A stretch of 10,942 nucleotides of DNA from a bacterium (GTDB lineage: Bacteria > Desulfobacterota > Anaeroferrophillalia > Anaeroferrophillales > Tharpellaceae), in NCBI GenBank assembly GCA_029935295.1, contig JAOZKP010000078.1, positions 1 through 10,942 of the forward strand. The letters run 5' to 3'. Below are positions 1 through 6,675 of this stretch, piece by piece. Within the stretch, counting starts at the first letter, position 1. Every line of letters starts with the position of its first letter. The translations under genes were made by a program, and so were the position numbers. The notes under the pieces are model-generated. The model searched no databases, had not been told where the DNA came from, and was given only the letters and a program-made list of their open reading frames with translations.

Positions 1-55
1 CCGGATGCCCTTCAGTTACCGACTCAGAACTAAACAAATAATCTTTCGTTGACAT
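1..55 (-). CDS. metK: S-adenosylmethionine synthetase, N-terminal fragment (runs off left edge)
   Basis: The first 18 codons of a minus-strand gene are visible and read MSTKDYLFSSESVTEGHP. This is the characteristic amino terminus of methionine adenosyltransferase (LF[TS]SESV[ST]EGHPDK), including the GHP segment whose histidine belongs to the ATP/methionine active site. The enzyme makes S-adenosylmethionine from methionine and ATP in the cytoplasm. The ATG at 55-53 has a good ribosome site (GGAGTG, 68-63) seven bases upstream, which fixes the start. The gene lies downstream of ptsI on the same strand, separated by 195 bases that hold a structured repeat and a possible promoter, so it is probably a separate transcription unit. 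The identification rests on a short but highly distinctive segment; the rest of the gene is outside the window. Confidence 0.9.
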   Translation of the reverse strand, partial: MSTKDYLFSSESVTEGHP

Positions 56-62
56 AGTTTTT

Positions 63-68
63 CACTCC
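63..68 (-). promoter_or_regulatory. Ribosome binding site of metK
   Basis: GGAGTG on the minus strand ends seven bases before the ATG at 55-53. This supports the metK start even though only 18 codons are visible. Confidence 0.75.
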
Positions 69-74
69 ATATTA

Positions 75-103
75 ATTTAAAACTCAGCTTGAAAGAATAA
101 CAA
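75..103 (-). promoter_or_regulatory. Possible sigma-70-type promoter for metK
   Basis: On the minus strand TTGTTA (103-98) is followed by a 17-base spacer and TTAAAT (80-75). Each box matches four of six consensus positions. The site lies between the structured repeat and the metK ribosome site, so metK could be transcribed independently of the pts genes. The match is weak and the surrounding sequence is AT-rich, so chance is a real alternative. I see no SAM riboswitch fold in this leader. Confidence 0.3.
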
Positions 104-132
104 ACTTTCTACTACCTACCCCTAACTACCGG

Positions 133-209
133 GATTGGGGTCATTGCTGGTACAAGGTGCGTCAGCACCGCCAGCTTTGACCCCGTTCATGAAGGCGAAG
201 CAAAGTTCA
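133..209 (+). repeat. Two-hairpin interspersed repeat, copy A
   Basis: Copy A lies between ptsI and metK. Hairpin I pairs GGGGTCATTGCTGG (137-150) with CCAGCTTTGACCCC (171-184): 12 pairs interrupted by two T-T mismatches. Inside it is a perfect five-pair hairpin, GGTGC (156-160) with GCACC (165-169), closed by a GTCA loop. Hairpin II pairs TGAA (190-193) with TTCA (206-209) around GCGAAGC (195-201), which itself folds as GC-GAA-GC. The leading GATTGGGGTCAT and the trailing TTTGACCCCG and GGCGAAGC are shared with copies B and C near the other end of the window. No T-run follows on either strand, so this is not an ordinary intrinsic terminator, although it could protect or end the ptsI message. 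Confidence 0.9.
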
Positions 210-250
210 CTACCCACAACAGCAACTTAATGGTTCTTAAAAACTCTCAA

Positions 251-2053
251 TCATATCTTCATTAAAAAAGTTTTGGGAAAACGTTGACTCATCTCTTTGC
301 CGACAAAGGCTTCAACTTCGGCCGCAGTTTCCATTTCCAGGGATTTCTCCAGCATCTGGCGAGCGGCAACAAAAGTGCTCTGCCGGATGATCTGTTTGAC
401 ATGCGGAATTGAAATCGCGTTCATACTTAATTTATCCAGACCTAATCCTAATAAAATCAATGTGTAAAGCGGTTCACCCGCCATCTCACCACAGATACTG
501 ACTGGGATTTCAGCTGCGCGGGCGTTGGTTATTATCTGATTCAAAAGACGCAATATAGCCGGATGCAGAGGCTCATAAAGATAGGCCACATGCTCGTTAC
601 TACGATCCAACGCCAAAGTATACTGAATTAAGTCGTTGGTACCGATGCTGAAAAAATCAGCTTCGCGGGCGAGCAGGTCAGAGATCACTGCCGCTGAAGG
701 CACTTCAATCATAATCCCGACCGGAATTTCGTGATCAAATGGAATCCCGTCGCGTTCAAGTGCAGCTTTACTTTCGGCAATAATTCTATTGGCCTGACGC
801 ATCTCTTTCAGCCCGGAGATCATCGGCAGCATAATCTTTAATTTGCCGTAATGACTGGCTCGCAGAATCCCGCGAATCTGGGTCTCAAAGATCTCAAGAT
901 GGTTAAGGCAGAGACGAATTCCACGCAGTCCCAATGCCGGGTTAATACTGTCTTCCCGAAACCGTTCCGACTCAGCTATCTTGTCAGCCCCGAGATCAAA
1001 TGTTCTAATAGTGGCGGCACTTTCGGGAGGAAGCGACTCAATGACTTTTTTGTAGGTTAAAAAATGCTCCTCTTCACTCGGCAAGGTGTTCCGGTTAAGG
1101 TAGAGAAACTCTGTCCGATAGAGGCCGATATTGGCAGCTCCGTGCGAAATAACTGATTCGGTCTCTTCCGGAGTTTCGATATTACCAGCAAGAGCAACGC
1201 GAAAACCATCGGTGGTCTCCGCCGGCAGATCTCTATTCAATAATAACTTGGCTTGAAATGTGTTGTACTGCTTTTTCTTCTCCTGATAGGCAACCAGCTG
1301 CTCGCGTGACGGGTTAACCAAAATTTTTCCCTCAATCCCGTCAACAATCAGCCGATCACCGCCGTTAATCTTTTCCGTAGCATGTTCCGCTCCGACAACT
1401 GCCGGAATCTCAATTGAACGAGCGACAATAGCGGTATGTGAAGTCCGTCCGCCAAGATCGGTGACAAAGGCTTTAACCTGACCGGGGTCAAGCTGCAGGG
1501 TATCTGCCGGCGAAAGATCATGGGCAACAATGATTACACCGCGACTGATTTTTTCAATACTGTCATATTCGCCTTTACTTAAATGCCGCAATATCAGCTC
1601 ACTGACATGCGCTACATCACTTTGCCGCTCCCGCAGGTAAGCATCCTGCATATTCTTAAAAAAATCGATTATTTTCTCACTGTTCAGGCTCAAAGCCCAC
1701 TCAGCATTGATCTTTTTCTCCCGGATCAAAGTCACAGTATTTTCGATCAGCATCTTATCTTTGAGCATCAGGAGGTGCACATCAAAGATATAATTATGCT
1801 GATTGACCGCCTCCGAACTGTCACTATTTATGGTTTTCTTTTTGATCTCTTCAAGCTCGTCCCGGGCACTGGCCACAGCGAGCATGAAACGTTCGACTTC
1901 CAAAACCACCTGATCACTGGCAATTTTTTCGCCGCGGGGTTTCAGTTTTGCCCGGTCAAGAAGAAAAGCGCGCCCAATCGCGATCCCCGGCGAAACCCCA
2001 TTCCCGCCTAGGGTACAGCCTGGCATCTGGGGAAAACTACTATTTTCAGCCAT
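251..2053 (-). CDS. ptsI: PTS enzyme I (phosphoenolpyruvate-protein phosphotransferase)
   Basis: Cytoplasmic enzyme that autophosphorylates from PEP and passes the phosphate to HPr, starting the phosphotransferase relay. All family landmarks are present in the 600 residues: the phosphohistidine loop GGRTSHTAI with His206; the PEP-site segments LYRTEF (Arg313) and TIRTFDLGADK (348-358); IMIEVPSA (Glu450); FFSIGTNDLIQYTLALDR (467-484); and CGEMAGEP with the catalytic Cys521. There is no N-terminal GAF domain, so it is a PtsI type rather than the nitrogen-PTS PtsP type. It is slightly longer than E. coli EI (575), mainly through about 15 extra residues before the first conserved NGVSPGIA segment. 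The start is two bases after the HPr stop, with a GGTGA ribosome site inside the end of ptsH, so translation is probably coupled. It is the last gene of the block. Confidence 0.97.
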   Translation of the reverse strand: MAENSSFPQMPGCTLGGNGVSPGIAIGRAFLLDRAKLKPRGEKIASDQVVLEVERFMLAVASARDELEEIKKKTINSDSSEAVNQHNYIFDVHLLMLKDKMLIENTVTLIREKKINAEWALSLNSEKIIDFFKNMQDAYLRERQSDVAHVSELILRHLSKGEYDSIEKISRGVIIVAHDLSPADTLQLDPGQVKAFVTDLGGRTSHTAIVARSIEIPAVVGAEHATEKINGGDRLIVDGIEGKILVNPSREQLVAYQEKKKQYNTFQAKLLLNRDLPAETTDGFRVALAGNIETPEETESVISHGAANIGLYRTEFLYLNRNTLPSEEEHFLTYKKVIESLPPESAATIRTFDLGADKIAESERFREDSINPALGLRGIRLCLNHLEIFETQIRGILRASHYGKLKIMLPMISGLKEMRQANRIIAESKAALERDGIPFDHEIPVGIMIEVPSAAVISDLLAREADFFSIGTNDLIQYTLALDRSNEHVAYLYEPLHPAILRLLNQIITNARAAEIPVSICGEMAGEPLYTLILLGLGLDKLSMNAISIPHVKQIIRQSTFVAARQMLEKSLEMETAAEVEAFVGKEMSQRFPKTFLMKI

Positions 2054-2055
2054 TA

Positions 2056-2331
2056 TTATTCACCATCTAATTCACCAAAGCCATCTTCAACCAATTTGCC
2101 CAGAGCCGCAAGAGCTAAATCCTCATCTGCGCCAGCCGCTTCAATAACGATTGTGCTGTCACAGGCTGCGGCCAACATCAAAACTCCCATGATGCTCTTA
2201 CCATTAATCTCAAGCCCGGCTTTACTTATTGTTATCTCAGCCGCAAAAGTACCGGCCAGCTGCACTAACAATGCTGCCGCCCGGGCATGAAGGCCAAGTT
2301 TATTGACAATTTTAAACTCTTTTTTAGCCAT
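2056..2331 (-). CDS. ptsH: Phosphocarrier protein HPr
   Basis: Small cytoplasmic phosphocarrier (91 residues; family about 85-90) that shuttles phosphate from enzyme I to EIIA proteins. The active-site segment NKLGLHARAAA places the phosphorylated histidine at His15. The regulatory segment NGKSIMGVLML places a serine at position 46, the site used by HPr kinase. Because hprK is encoded a few genes upstream, this HPr is expected to carry both His and Ser phosphates, as in Gram-positive bacteria. It begins 20 bases after the EIID stop; the nearest purine stretch (AGGA) is about 14 bases before the ATG, so the ribosome site is poor and coupling to EIID is plausible. It is followed two bases later by ptsI. 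Confidence 0.97.
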   Translation of the reverse strand: MAKKEFKIVNKLGLHARAAALLVQLAGTFAAEITISKAGLEINGKSIMGVLMLAAACDSTIVIEAAGADEDLALAALGKLVEDGFGELDGE

Positions 2332-2351
2332 AATGATTAAAAAATTCCTGA

Positions 2352-3059
2352 CTACACAGGTTCGGATTGTTTATTAAAAGAGCTCTTCGAGCCGGATTTT
2401 TTTCGCCACCAGAGACCGACAACGAGAAGTAAAACCAACAGGTGCGCAAGATTACCGCCGAGACCCTTTTTAAGATCAAAGTAGTCCACCAGTAAAAAAG
2501 TAGTGACCGCTAAAGATGCGGTTGTAACATAACCCATGATATTCCGTAAAAGCGGTAAACGCAAGCTGTCTATTTTTTCAAGCACCCCGATACCACGGTG
2601 CAACGCACTAAGATAGACGATATAGCGTACCCCGAAGTGGACCAGATTGTAAAACAGCAACAGAAACAACACCGCCGTAAGCCCCGGCCGCCAGAAAAAT
2701 ATCATTACCGCAATCGCCGAGGTCATCGGTTTCAGGCCGTTCCAGAAAAAATTATCACCCACCGCCCCGTAGAGACCGGCCAGACTTGAACTCAAATAGA
2801 GCCCCTGATCTCCCATCTCTTCACTCTGGCTCTCCATATGCACGAAAAAACCGAGAATGGCCGCCGCCAGATAGGGATTGGTATTAAAACAGTCAAGATA
2901 GCGCCGGGTCCTGCGAGTCAAGCGCTCGGGATCTTTCCCGTAGAGTTTTTCAAGCAGCGGCGTAATCGCATAAGCCAGCCCCAGACACTGCATCCTGGTA
3001 AAACTCCACGAGCACTGCCAGCACAGACTCCGCAAAAAAATTCTATTCTCAAGACGCAC
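2352..3059 (-). CDS. manZ: PTS system mannose-family EIID membrane component
   Basis: EIID forms the sugar channel of mannose-family PTS permeases together with EIIC. The 235-residue protein matches the family: FLRSLCWQCSWSFTRMQCLG (8-27) aligns with FLRSNLFQGSWNFERMQALG of E. coli ManZ; FNTNPYLAAAILG (58-70) and GAVGDNFFWNGLKP (98-111) are family signatures. Hydrophobic segments near 113-122, 127-140, 178-191 and 205-218 are membrane spans, and the tail is basic. It is shorter than E. coli ManZ (about 283). The start is GTG at 3059-3057: an in-frame stop lies just upstream and the conserved FLRS block begins at residue 8, so the later ATG at codon 23 would cut into the family domain. It is preceded by a 132-base gap with hairpins. 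The sugar transported cannot be read from sequence; the symbol denotes family only. Confidence 0.9.
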   Translation of the reverse strand: MRLENRIFLRSLCWQCSWSFTRMQCLGLAYAITPLLEKLYGKDPERLTRRTRRYLDCFNTNPYLAAAILGFFVHMESQSEEMGDQGLYLSSSLAGLYGAVGDNFFWNGLKPMTSAIAVMIFFWRPGLTAVLFLLLFYNLVHFGVRYIVYLSALHRGIGVLEKIDSLRLPLLRNIMGYVTTASLAVTTFLLVDYFDLKKGLGGNLAHLLVLLLVVGLWWRKKSGSKSSFNKQSEPV

Positions 3060-3191
3060 GTTATTAAAATCCTAATGCGGGAACAGATCCCGCAACCAAA
3101 ATGGGCTTTATCCGCCCGCAAATAAGTGACCTTATCAGAATATTTTCTGATTTTTTCTTGTTTTTTTGTACAGAAAATAACCTGTAAGGCA
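3060..3191 (-). other. Structured intercistronic region between EIIC and EIID
   Basis: This is the only large gap among the PTS transporter genes. On the minus strand it holds, in order: an AT-rich perfect seven-pair stem (ATCAGAA/TTCTGAT, 3134-3151, four-base loop); a short GGGC/GCCC stem (3117-3114 with 3106-3103); and a perfect six-pair stem GCGGGA/TCCCGC with a five-base loop (3077-3093), which ends 17 bases before the EIID GTG. GCGGG occurs twice on that strand (3119-3115 and 3093-3089) and only one CCCGC (3081-3077) follows, so two exclusive pairings are possible. This would suit differential expression, attenuation or RNA processing between EIIC and EIID-HPr-EI. No convincing promoter was seen. 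On the plus strand the AT-rich stem is followed by T-runs and could stop antisense transcripts. Confidence 0.55.
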
Positions 3192-3917
3192 CTAAACAAA
3201 CAACAACAAAGCTGTTGTGACTCCGGCAAAAACGGCGAGCTGCCGTTTTTGATTCATATTACTCAAAAGACCAACAATCCCGAAAACCGGAAACAGGAAG
3301 AGCAGCCGGTCGGTCAGCGGCTGCAGCCAGACGGGCACCAGAAATAGCAACAGCGGCACCAACAGCAGCGAACTCATTACCATCAGCCCTAAAGCGACAA
3401 CGGACGCACTATAAAAATTAAAGAGACCATGCAGATGATAATTCAGCGCCGATGGTTGCGCCCGATTCAAATTAGGTCCCGCCAACAGAGCGGTCTCAAC
3501 CTCATCAACCAGCCGACCATTTTTATGCCGAACCCAACTATCGACTTTACGTGTAAACGCAGACCAGGGCAGAACTGTCAACAATACTAAAAGTGCCAGG
3601 GTACCTGATGTCCGATTCTGGCTCTGCGGCAGGTTGCTCAATGCGGCCCCAACTCCACCGGCTGCCATAGCCAGCAGGGTATCATCTGTCGGAATAATAG
3701 TTCCCACCGGAATCTCGCTTAAAAAATAGAGCTCGAGTGTCGCTCCCAGCAACAACCCGATCTCCCAGTTGCCGGCCAGAGCGCCGGCAAAAGTGGCCGC
3801 CACCAGCGGCCGGGAAAACATCATCTGCAAAAGTGCCGTGCGATCCAGAGCGCAGAAAGCCCCGAACAACGAAACTTTGAGAGTAATCCAGAGAAATGCG
3901 GAGAAATCTAACCACAT
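3192..3917 (-). CDS. manY: PTS system mannose-family EIIC membrane component
   Basis: Integral membrane subunit of a mannose-family PTS permease, working with the EIID encoded next. In the 241 residues, FSRPLVAATFAGALAGNWE (34-52) followed by IGLLLGATLELYFL (53-66) and the PVGTIIPTDDTLLAM segment (70-84) line up with FHRPLIACTLVGIVLGDMK, TGIIIGGTLEMIAL and the NIGAAVAPDAALAS region of E. coli ManY. About six to seven hydrophobic segments are visible, with a polar stretch at 122-166 in the middle. It is somewhat shorter than E. coli ManY (266). The ATG lies three bases after the EIIB stop. It is followed by the 132-base structured gap before EIID, unlike the tighter manYZ arrangement of enteric bacteria. 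Substrate is unknown. Confidence 0.9.
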   Translation of the reverse strand: MWLDFSAFLWITLKVSLFGAFCALDRTALLQMMFSRPLVAATFAGALAGNWEIGLLLGATLELYFLSEIPVGTIIPTDDTLLAMAAGGVGAALSNLPQSQNRTSGTLALLVLLTVLPWSAFTRKVDSWVRHKNGRLVDEVETALLAGPNLNRAQPSALNYHLHGLFNFYSASVVALGLMVMSSLLLVPLLLFLVPVWLQPLTDRLLFLFPVFGIVGLLSNMNQKRQLAVFAGVTTALLLFV

Positions 3918-3920
3918 GAT

Positions 3921-4415
3921 TTACAATAAACCTTTGTGCTGCATAAGTGCAATAAGGTCAACCGCCGGAGCGGTCGGGACTGGCTGAATTGTAACTTTCA
4001 CATCCTGTTTCTGCAATTCCCGCAGATCTTCAATCTCTTTTCGGTCCAGGGAAATTGACTCTGCAACCTGCAATTTTCCGGCGGTATTACGGATATTGCC
4101 GAGATTCAACTCGACTAAATCAAGACCATCAGCAAGCGCCTGAACAACCGCATCAAGGCCGGCAAAAAGCATAATTGTTAAAAGTCCGGGACCGGAACGC
4201 TGCTGTTCAACCAAGGCCACCGCCTGGCGCACCGACAAAATCTCAACCCGCAGGTTAGTCGGGGCCGCCAGCCGCAGAATTTTAGAGAGCATCATATTCT
4301 GCGGCAGCTGATCATCGGCCACAATTATCCGGGTAGCCCGAATATGGGGCACCCAGGCCGCGATAATCTGACCATGAATCAGACGATCATCTACCCGAAA
4401 CAGTGTCGTCGTCAT
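3921..4415 (-). CDS. PTS system mannose-family EIIB component
   Basis: Cytoplasmic phosphotransfer domain that receives phosphate from EIIA and gives it to the incoming sugar at the EIIC/EIID channel. The family signature FRVDDRLIHGQI (6-17) matches RIDDRLIHGQV of E. coli ManX and places the phosphorylated histidine at His14. Length (164) is usual for a free-standing EIIB; in E. coli this domain is fused behind EIIA, whereas here the two are separate genes. Its ATG overlaps the EIIA stop as ATGA, indicating coupled translation and equal amounts of the two partners. Downstream, EIIC starts three bases after its stop. Confidence 0.94.
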   Translation of the reverse strand: MTTTLFRVDDRLIHGQIIAAWVPHIRATRIIVADDQLPQNMMLSKILRLAAPTNLRVEILSVRQAVALVEQQRSGPGLLTIMLFAGLDAVVQALADGLDLVELNLGNIRNTAGKLQVAESISLDRKEIEDLRELQKQDVKVTIQPVPTAPAVDLIALMQHKGLL

Positions 4416-4819
4416 AGATCCAAAAATTCCGCCGCAGTAAAAATATTTTTGCGACCGTATTCGGTTATTTCGGCGGCAATTTCTTTCAAGCTCTTACTTT
4501 CATCTTTGATACCGCCGGCAAGTTTTAATACGATCGGCAGATTGACCCCGGAAACTATTTCAACCTTATCCGGTTCATAGAGAGCGAGACTGATATTGGA
4601 CGGGGTACCGCCAAACATATCCGTCAGAATCAGAACCTTTTTCCCCTCTTTTTGAAATCCTTTAATCAACTCCACCAAACGCCGGTGCACGGCCTCAATA
4701 TCGCCATTTTTAGAGATACTGACGCCGGTCAGATTATCACTCTGTCCGACAATAACTTCAGCTGTCTCAATTAAGTAATCAGCTAAAGTGTGATGCGTCA
4801 CGATAATAGTTTTAATCAT
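4412..4819 (-). CDS. PTS system mannose-family EIIA component
   Basis: Cytoplasmic EIIA domain (135 residues) that accepts phosphate from HPr. The N-terminal strand IIVTHHTLADYL (5-16) corresponds to the GTHGWAAEQL region of E. coli ManX, making His9 the phosphorylated residue; a second histidine follows where glycine is usual. Asp67 in TDMFGGTPSN (66-75) matches the active-site aspartate of ManX, and SGVNLPI (90-96) is the family dimer/active-site segment. The ATG overlaps the rapZ stop (ATGA), and its own stop overlaps the EIIB start the same way. The combination with hprK and rapZ is one known from deltaproteobacterial PTS loci, where this EIIA may act as a regulator as well as a transport component. 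Confidence 0.94.
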   Translation of the reverse strand: MIKTIIVTHHTLADYLIETAEVIVGQSDNLTGVSISKNGDIEAVHRRLVELIKGFQKEGKKVLILTDMFGGTPSNISLALYEPDKVEIVSGVNLPIVLKLAGGIKDESKSLKEIAAEITEYGRKNIFTAAEFLDL

Positions 4820-5694
4820 ATTCTTTTAATGTCTCGATGGCTGACAGAAATTTCGTAGCCATCCTCCTGCAATGAGTCTTTCAAATAGTTAACAATTGCG
4901 ACTGAGCGATGCTGTCCACCGGTACAGCCGATCGCCACCGTCAGGTAGCTTTTACCTTCACGCAGATATTCAGGAATCAGCATTTTTAACAACGCATGAA
5001 ACCGCTCAACAAACGACCGACTCACCGGATGCCCCAAAACGTAATCTTTAACCCCGGAATCAAACCCACTCTGCTCCCGCAAAGCCTCTATAAAATAAGG
5101 ATTCGGGAGAAAGCGAACATCCATAACGATATCTGCCTCCGGCGGCAATCCATTACGGAAGCCGAAAGAGAGCAGTGAAATATTGAGTCGCCCCTGACTC
5201 GCATCGGCAGTGACAATTTTACGGATGTACTCTTTAAATTGATGAATCGTAAAATTACTGCTGTCAACCCGATAGCTGGCCAGAGAACGTACTTCAAATA
5301 AAAGCTCACGCTCGCGGGCTACAGCCCGGGCCACGGACCCGGAAACAGCTACCGGATGCTTACGCCGGGTTTCACTGTAGCGTTTGATCAAAGTCTGATC
5401 ATCAGCTTCAAGAAATATTAGATCTAAAGTAACCAGTGATTTTTTGAGATGGCGATAAAGATTGGGAAAGCTGGTCAAAAACCCCTCTTCCCGCAGGTCC
5501 ATAACCAGAGCAATACCCTTTATCGAAGGTGAGAAATTTCCAGAAAGTTCGATAAATTTAGTTAAAAAAGTAACCGGCAGATTATCGATACAAAAAAAAC
5601 CGATATCCTCCAGCACCTTTAAAGCACTACTTTTCCCGGCCCCCGAAAGGCCGGTCACGATCACAACTGAGGTCTGTCCCTGACTCTCTCTCAT
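4816..5694 (-). CDS. rapZ: RNase adapter protein RapZ (nucleotide-binding, formerly YvcJ/YhbJ)
   Basis: RapZ proteins bind RNA and nucleotides; in E. coli RapZ guides RNase E to the small RNA GlmZ and so controls glucosamine-6-phosphate synthase and envelope precursor supply. The 292-residue protein (E. coli 284) has the Walker A GLSGAGKS (15-22), the CIDNLP segment (35-40), an EADDQTLIKRYSETRRKHP segment typical of the family, the LSFGFRNGLPPEADIVMDVRFLPNPYF block in the middle, and the C-terminal GCTGGQHRSV (256-265), a phosphate-binding motif of the sensory/RNA-binding half. The ribosome site GGAAG (5707-5703) lies eight bases before the ATG. It starts 18 bases after the hprK stop and ends overlapping EIIA. 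Whether GlmZ-like RNAs exist in this lineage is unknown, so the exact target is open. Confidence 0.96.
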   Translation of the reverse strand: MRESQGQTSVVIVTGLSGAGKSSALKVLEDIGFFCIDNLPVTFLTKFIELSGNFSPSIKGIALVMDLREEGFLTSFPNLYRHLKKSLVTLDLIFLEADDQTLIKRYSETRRKHPVAVSGSVARAVARERELLFEVRSLASYRVDSSNFTIHQFKEYIRKIVTADASQGRLNISLLSFGFRNGLPPEADIVMDVRFLPNPYFIEALREQSGFDSGVKDYVLGHPVSRSFVERFHALLKMLIPEYLREGKSYLTVAIGCTGGQHRSVAIVNYLKDSLQEDGYEISVSHRDIKRI

Positions 5695-5712
5695 CTAACT
5701 TACTTCCACTCT

Positions 5713-6675
5713 TCAGTCAGAATCAGGATTAAGACGCCGGGCCAGGTCATCAAGAAGAGCTGAACTCGTATTCTTTCCCTGCTCCTGCAAACGAAAGGTG
5801 TGGGCCGCGACCTCAACTATTGTCACCAGGTTCCGACCCGGATTAACTGGAATTGTGGCTTTCGGAATATTAACCCCCAGTACCGGAAAATTTTCCGGCT
5901 CCAGATTTAAACGTTTACTGCCATCATATTCATCCCAGGCGATCAGTTCAATTACCAGATCAACCCGCTGACTTTCACGAACTGCGGTTATCCCGAAGAT
6001 ATCCTCAATATTGATAATCCCGAGACCGCGAATCTCCATATGGAATTTTAAAATTGCATTGGATTCACCGACCACCGTCGCCGGCGGCCGGAAACGCATT
6101 ACGACCACATCATCGGCAATCAACCGGTGCCCGCGCTGCAGGAGATCAAGAGCAACTTCGCTTTTACCGACGCCGCTTTTACCAATCAGCAGAACTCCGG
6201 TACTGTGAATATCGAGCAGTACCCCATGAATTGTGGTTTCCGGGTTGATGAAATCTTCAAAATAACGGTTAACCGCGTCAAAGAAGGCCGAAACTGACAA
6301 CTGGCTCTGCAGTAGCGGGATTTCACACTCGGTACACTTATGCAACAGTTCAGCCGGGGGTTCACAGGCCCGGGTGACAATAATACAGATTGGCTGCAAG
6401 ACGCATAACTGGGCAACGACTTCAAGCCGGCGCTCCGGAGTTAAGGTCGCAAGATAGGCAACCTCCGCCACCCCCATGAGCTGCATACGCTCAGGCTCGA
6501 AAAACTGATCGAACCCGGCAAATATCAGACCATGCTTCTGTATCCGATAATTGCTGATCTCACGCTCTAACGGAACCTCCGGTGAAAGCAGACTCAAACG
6601 CAGCCCCCGAGCTTCATCCTTAAGCAGATCGGCAACCGTCAGCCGCAGAGAATCCGGTGAATCAGGAACTCTCAT
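5713..6675 (-). CDS. hprK: HPr kinase/phosphorylase
   Basis: Bifunctional cytoplasmic enzyme that phosphorylates Ser46 of HPr with ATP or pyrophosphate and removes that phosphate again. Of 320 residues, the N-terminal third is the weakly conserved HprK N domain; the catalytic domain has IHGVLLDI with His150, the P-loop GKSGVGKS (165-172), LIADD (185-189), the signature MEIRGLGIINIE (213-224) and the C-terminal PVNPGRNLVTIVEVAA loop (276-291). Length is normal. The start ATG (6675-6673) lies inside ptsN, overlapping its last 14 bases; AGGAAG directly abuts the ATG, too close for a good ribosome site, so translation is probably coupled to ptsN. No ATG, GTG or TTG start follows before the conserved N domain. 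Its target, HPr with Ser46, is encoded in the same block. Confidence 0.96.
   Translation of the reverse strand: MRVPDSPDSLRLTVADLLKDEARGLRLSLLSPEVPLEREISNYRIQKHGLIFAGFDQFFEPERMQLMGVAEVAYLATLTPERRLEVVAQLCVLQPICIIVTRACEPPAELLHKCTECEIPLLQSQLSVSAFFDAVNRYFEDFINPETTIHGVLLDIHSTGVLLIGKSGVGKSEVALDLLQRGHRLIADDVVVMRFRPPATVVGESNAILKFHMEIRGLGIINIEDIFGITAVRESQRVDLVIELIAWDEYDGSKRLNLEPENFPVLGVNIPKATIPVNPGRNLVTIVEVAAHTFRLQEQGKNTSSALLDDLARRLNPDSD

Noticed and set aside
133..209. Repeat as an integron attC site or a CRISPR unit
   Set aside because: There are no RYYYAAC/GTTRRRY core sites, no regular spacers and no integrase or cas genes; copies occur singly or as an inverted pair.
56..250. SAM riboswitch ahead of metK
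   Set aside because: The leader contains the GGGGTCA repeat and AT-rich sequence, but not the conserved core elements of the SAM riboswitch classes that I could recognise.
1484..1497. GGGGTCAAGCTG inside ptsI, resembling the repeat foot
   Set aside because: It encodes the conserved-region residues QLDPGQ of enzyme I and has no matching second arm or GCGAAGC, so it is a chance match.
1583..2011. 142-codon plus-strand reading frame opposite ptsI, and similar plus-strand frames elsewhere
   Set aside because: They lie opposite strongly conserved minus-strand genes, lack ribosome sites and show no family features; they are shadows of the real genes.
3134..3160. AT-rich hairpin followed by T-runs on the plus strand, like an intrinsic terminator
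   Set aside because: No plus-strand gene precedes it, and on the minus strand the hairpin is not followed by a T-run. At most it stops antisense transcripts.
4541..4551. TTGACCCCGG inside the EIIA gene, resembling the repeat's right arm
   Set aside because: It encodes the family segment SGVNLP, with no complementary GGGGTCA nearby.
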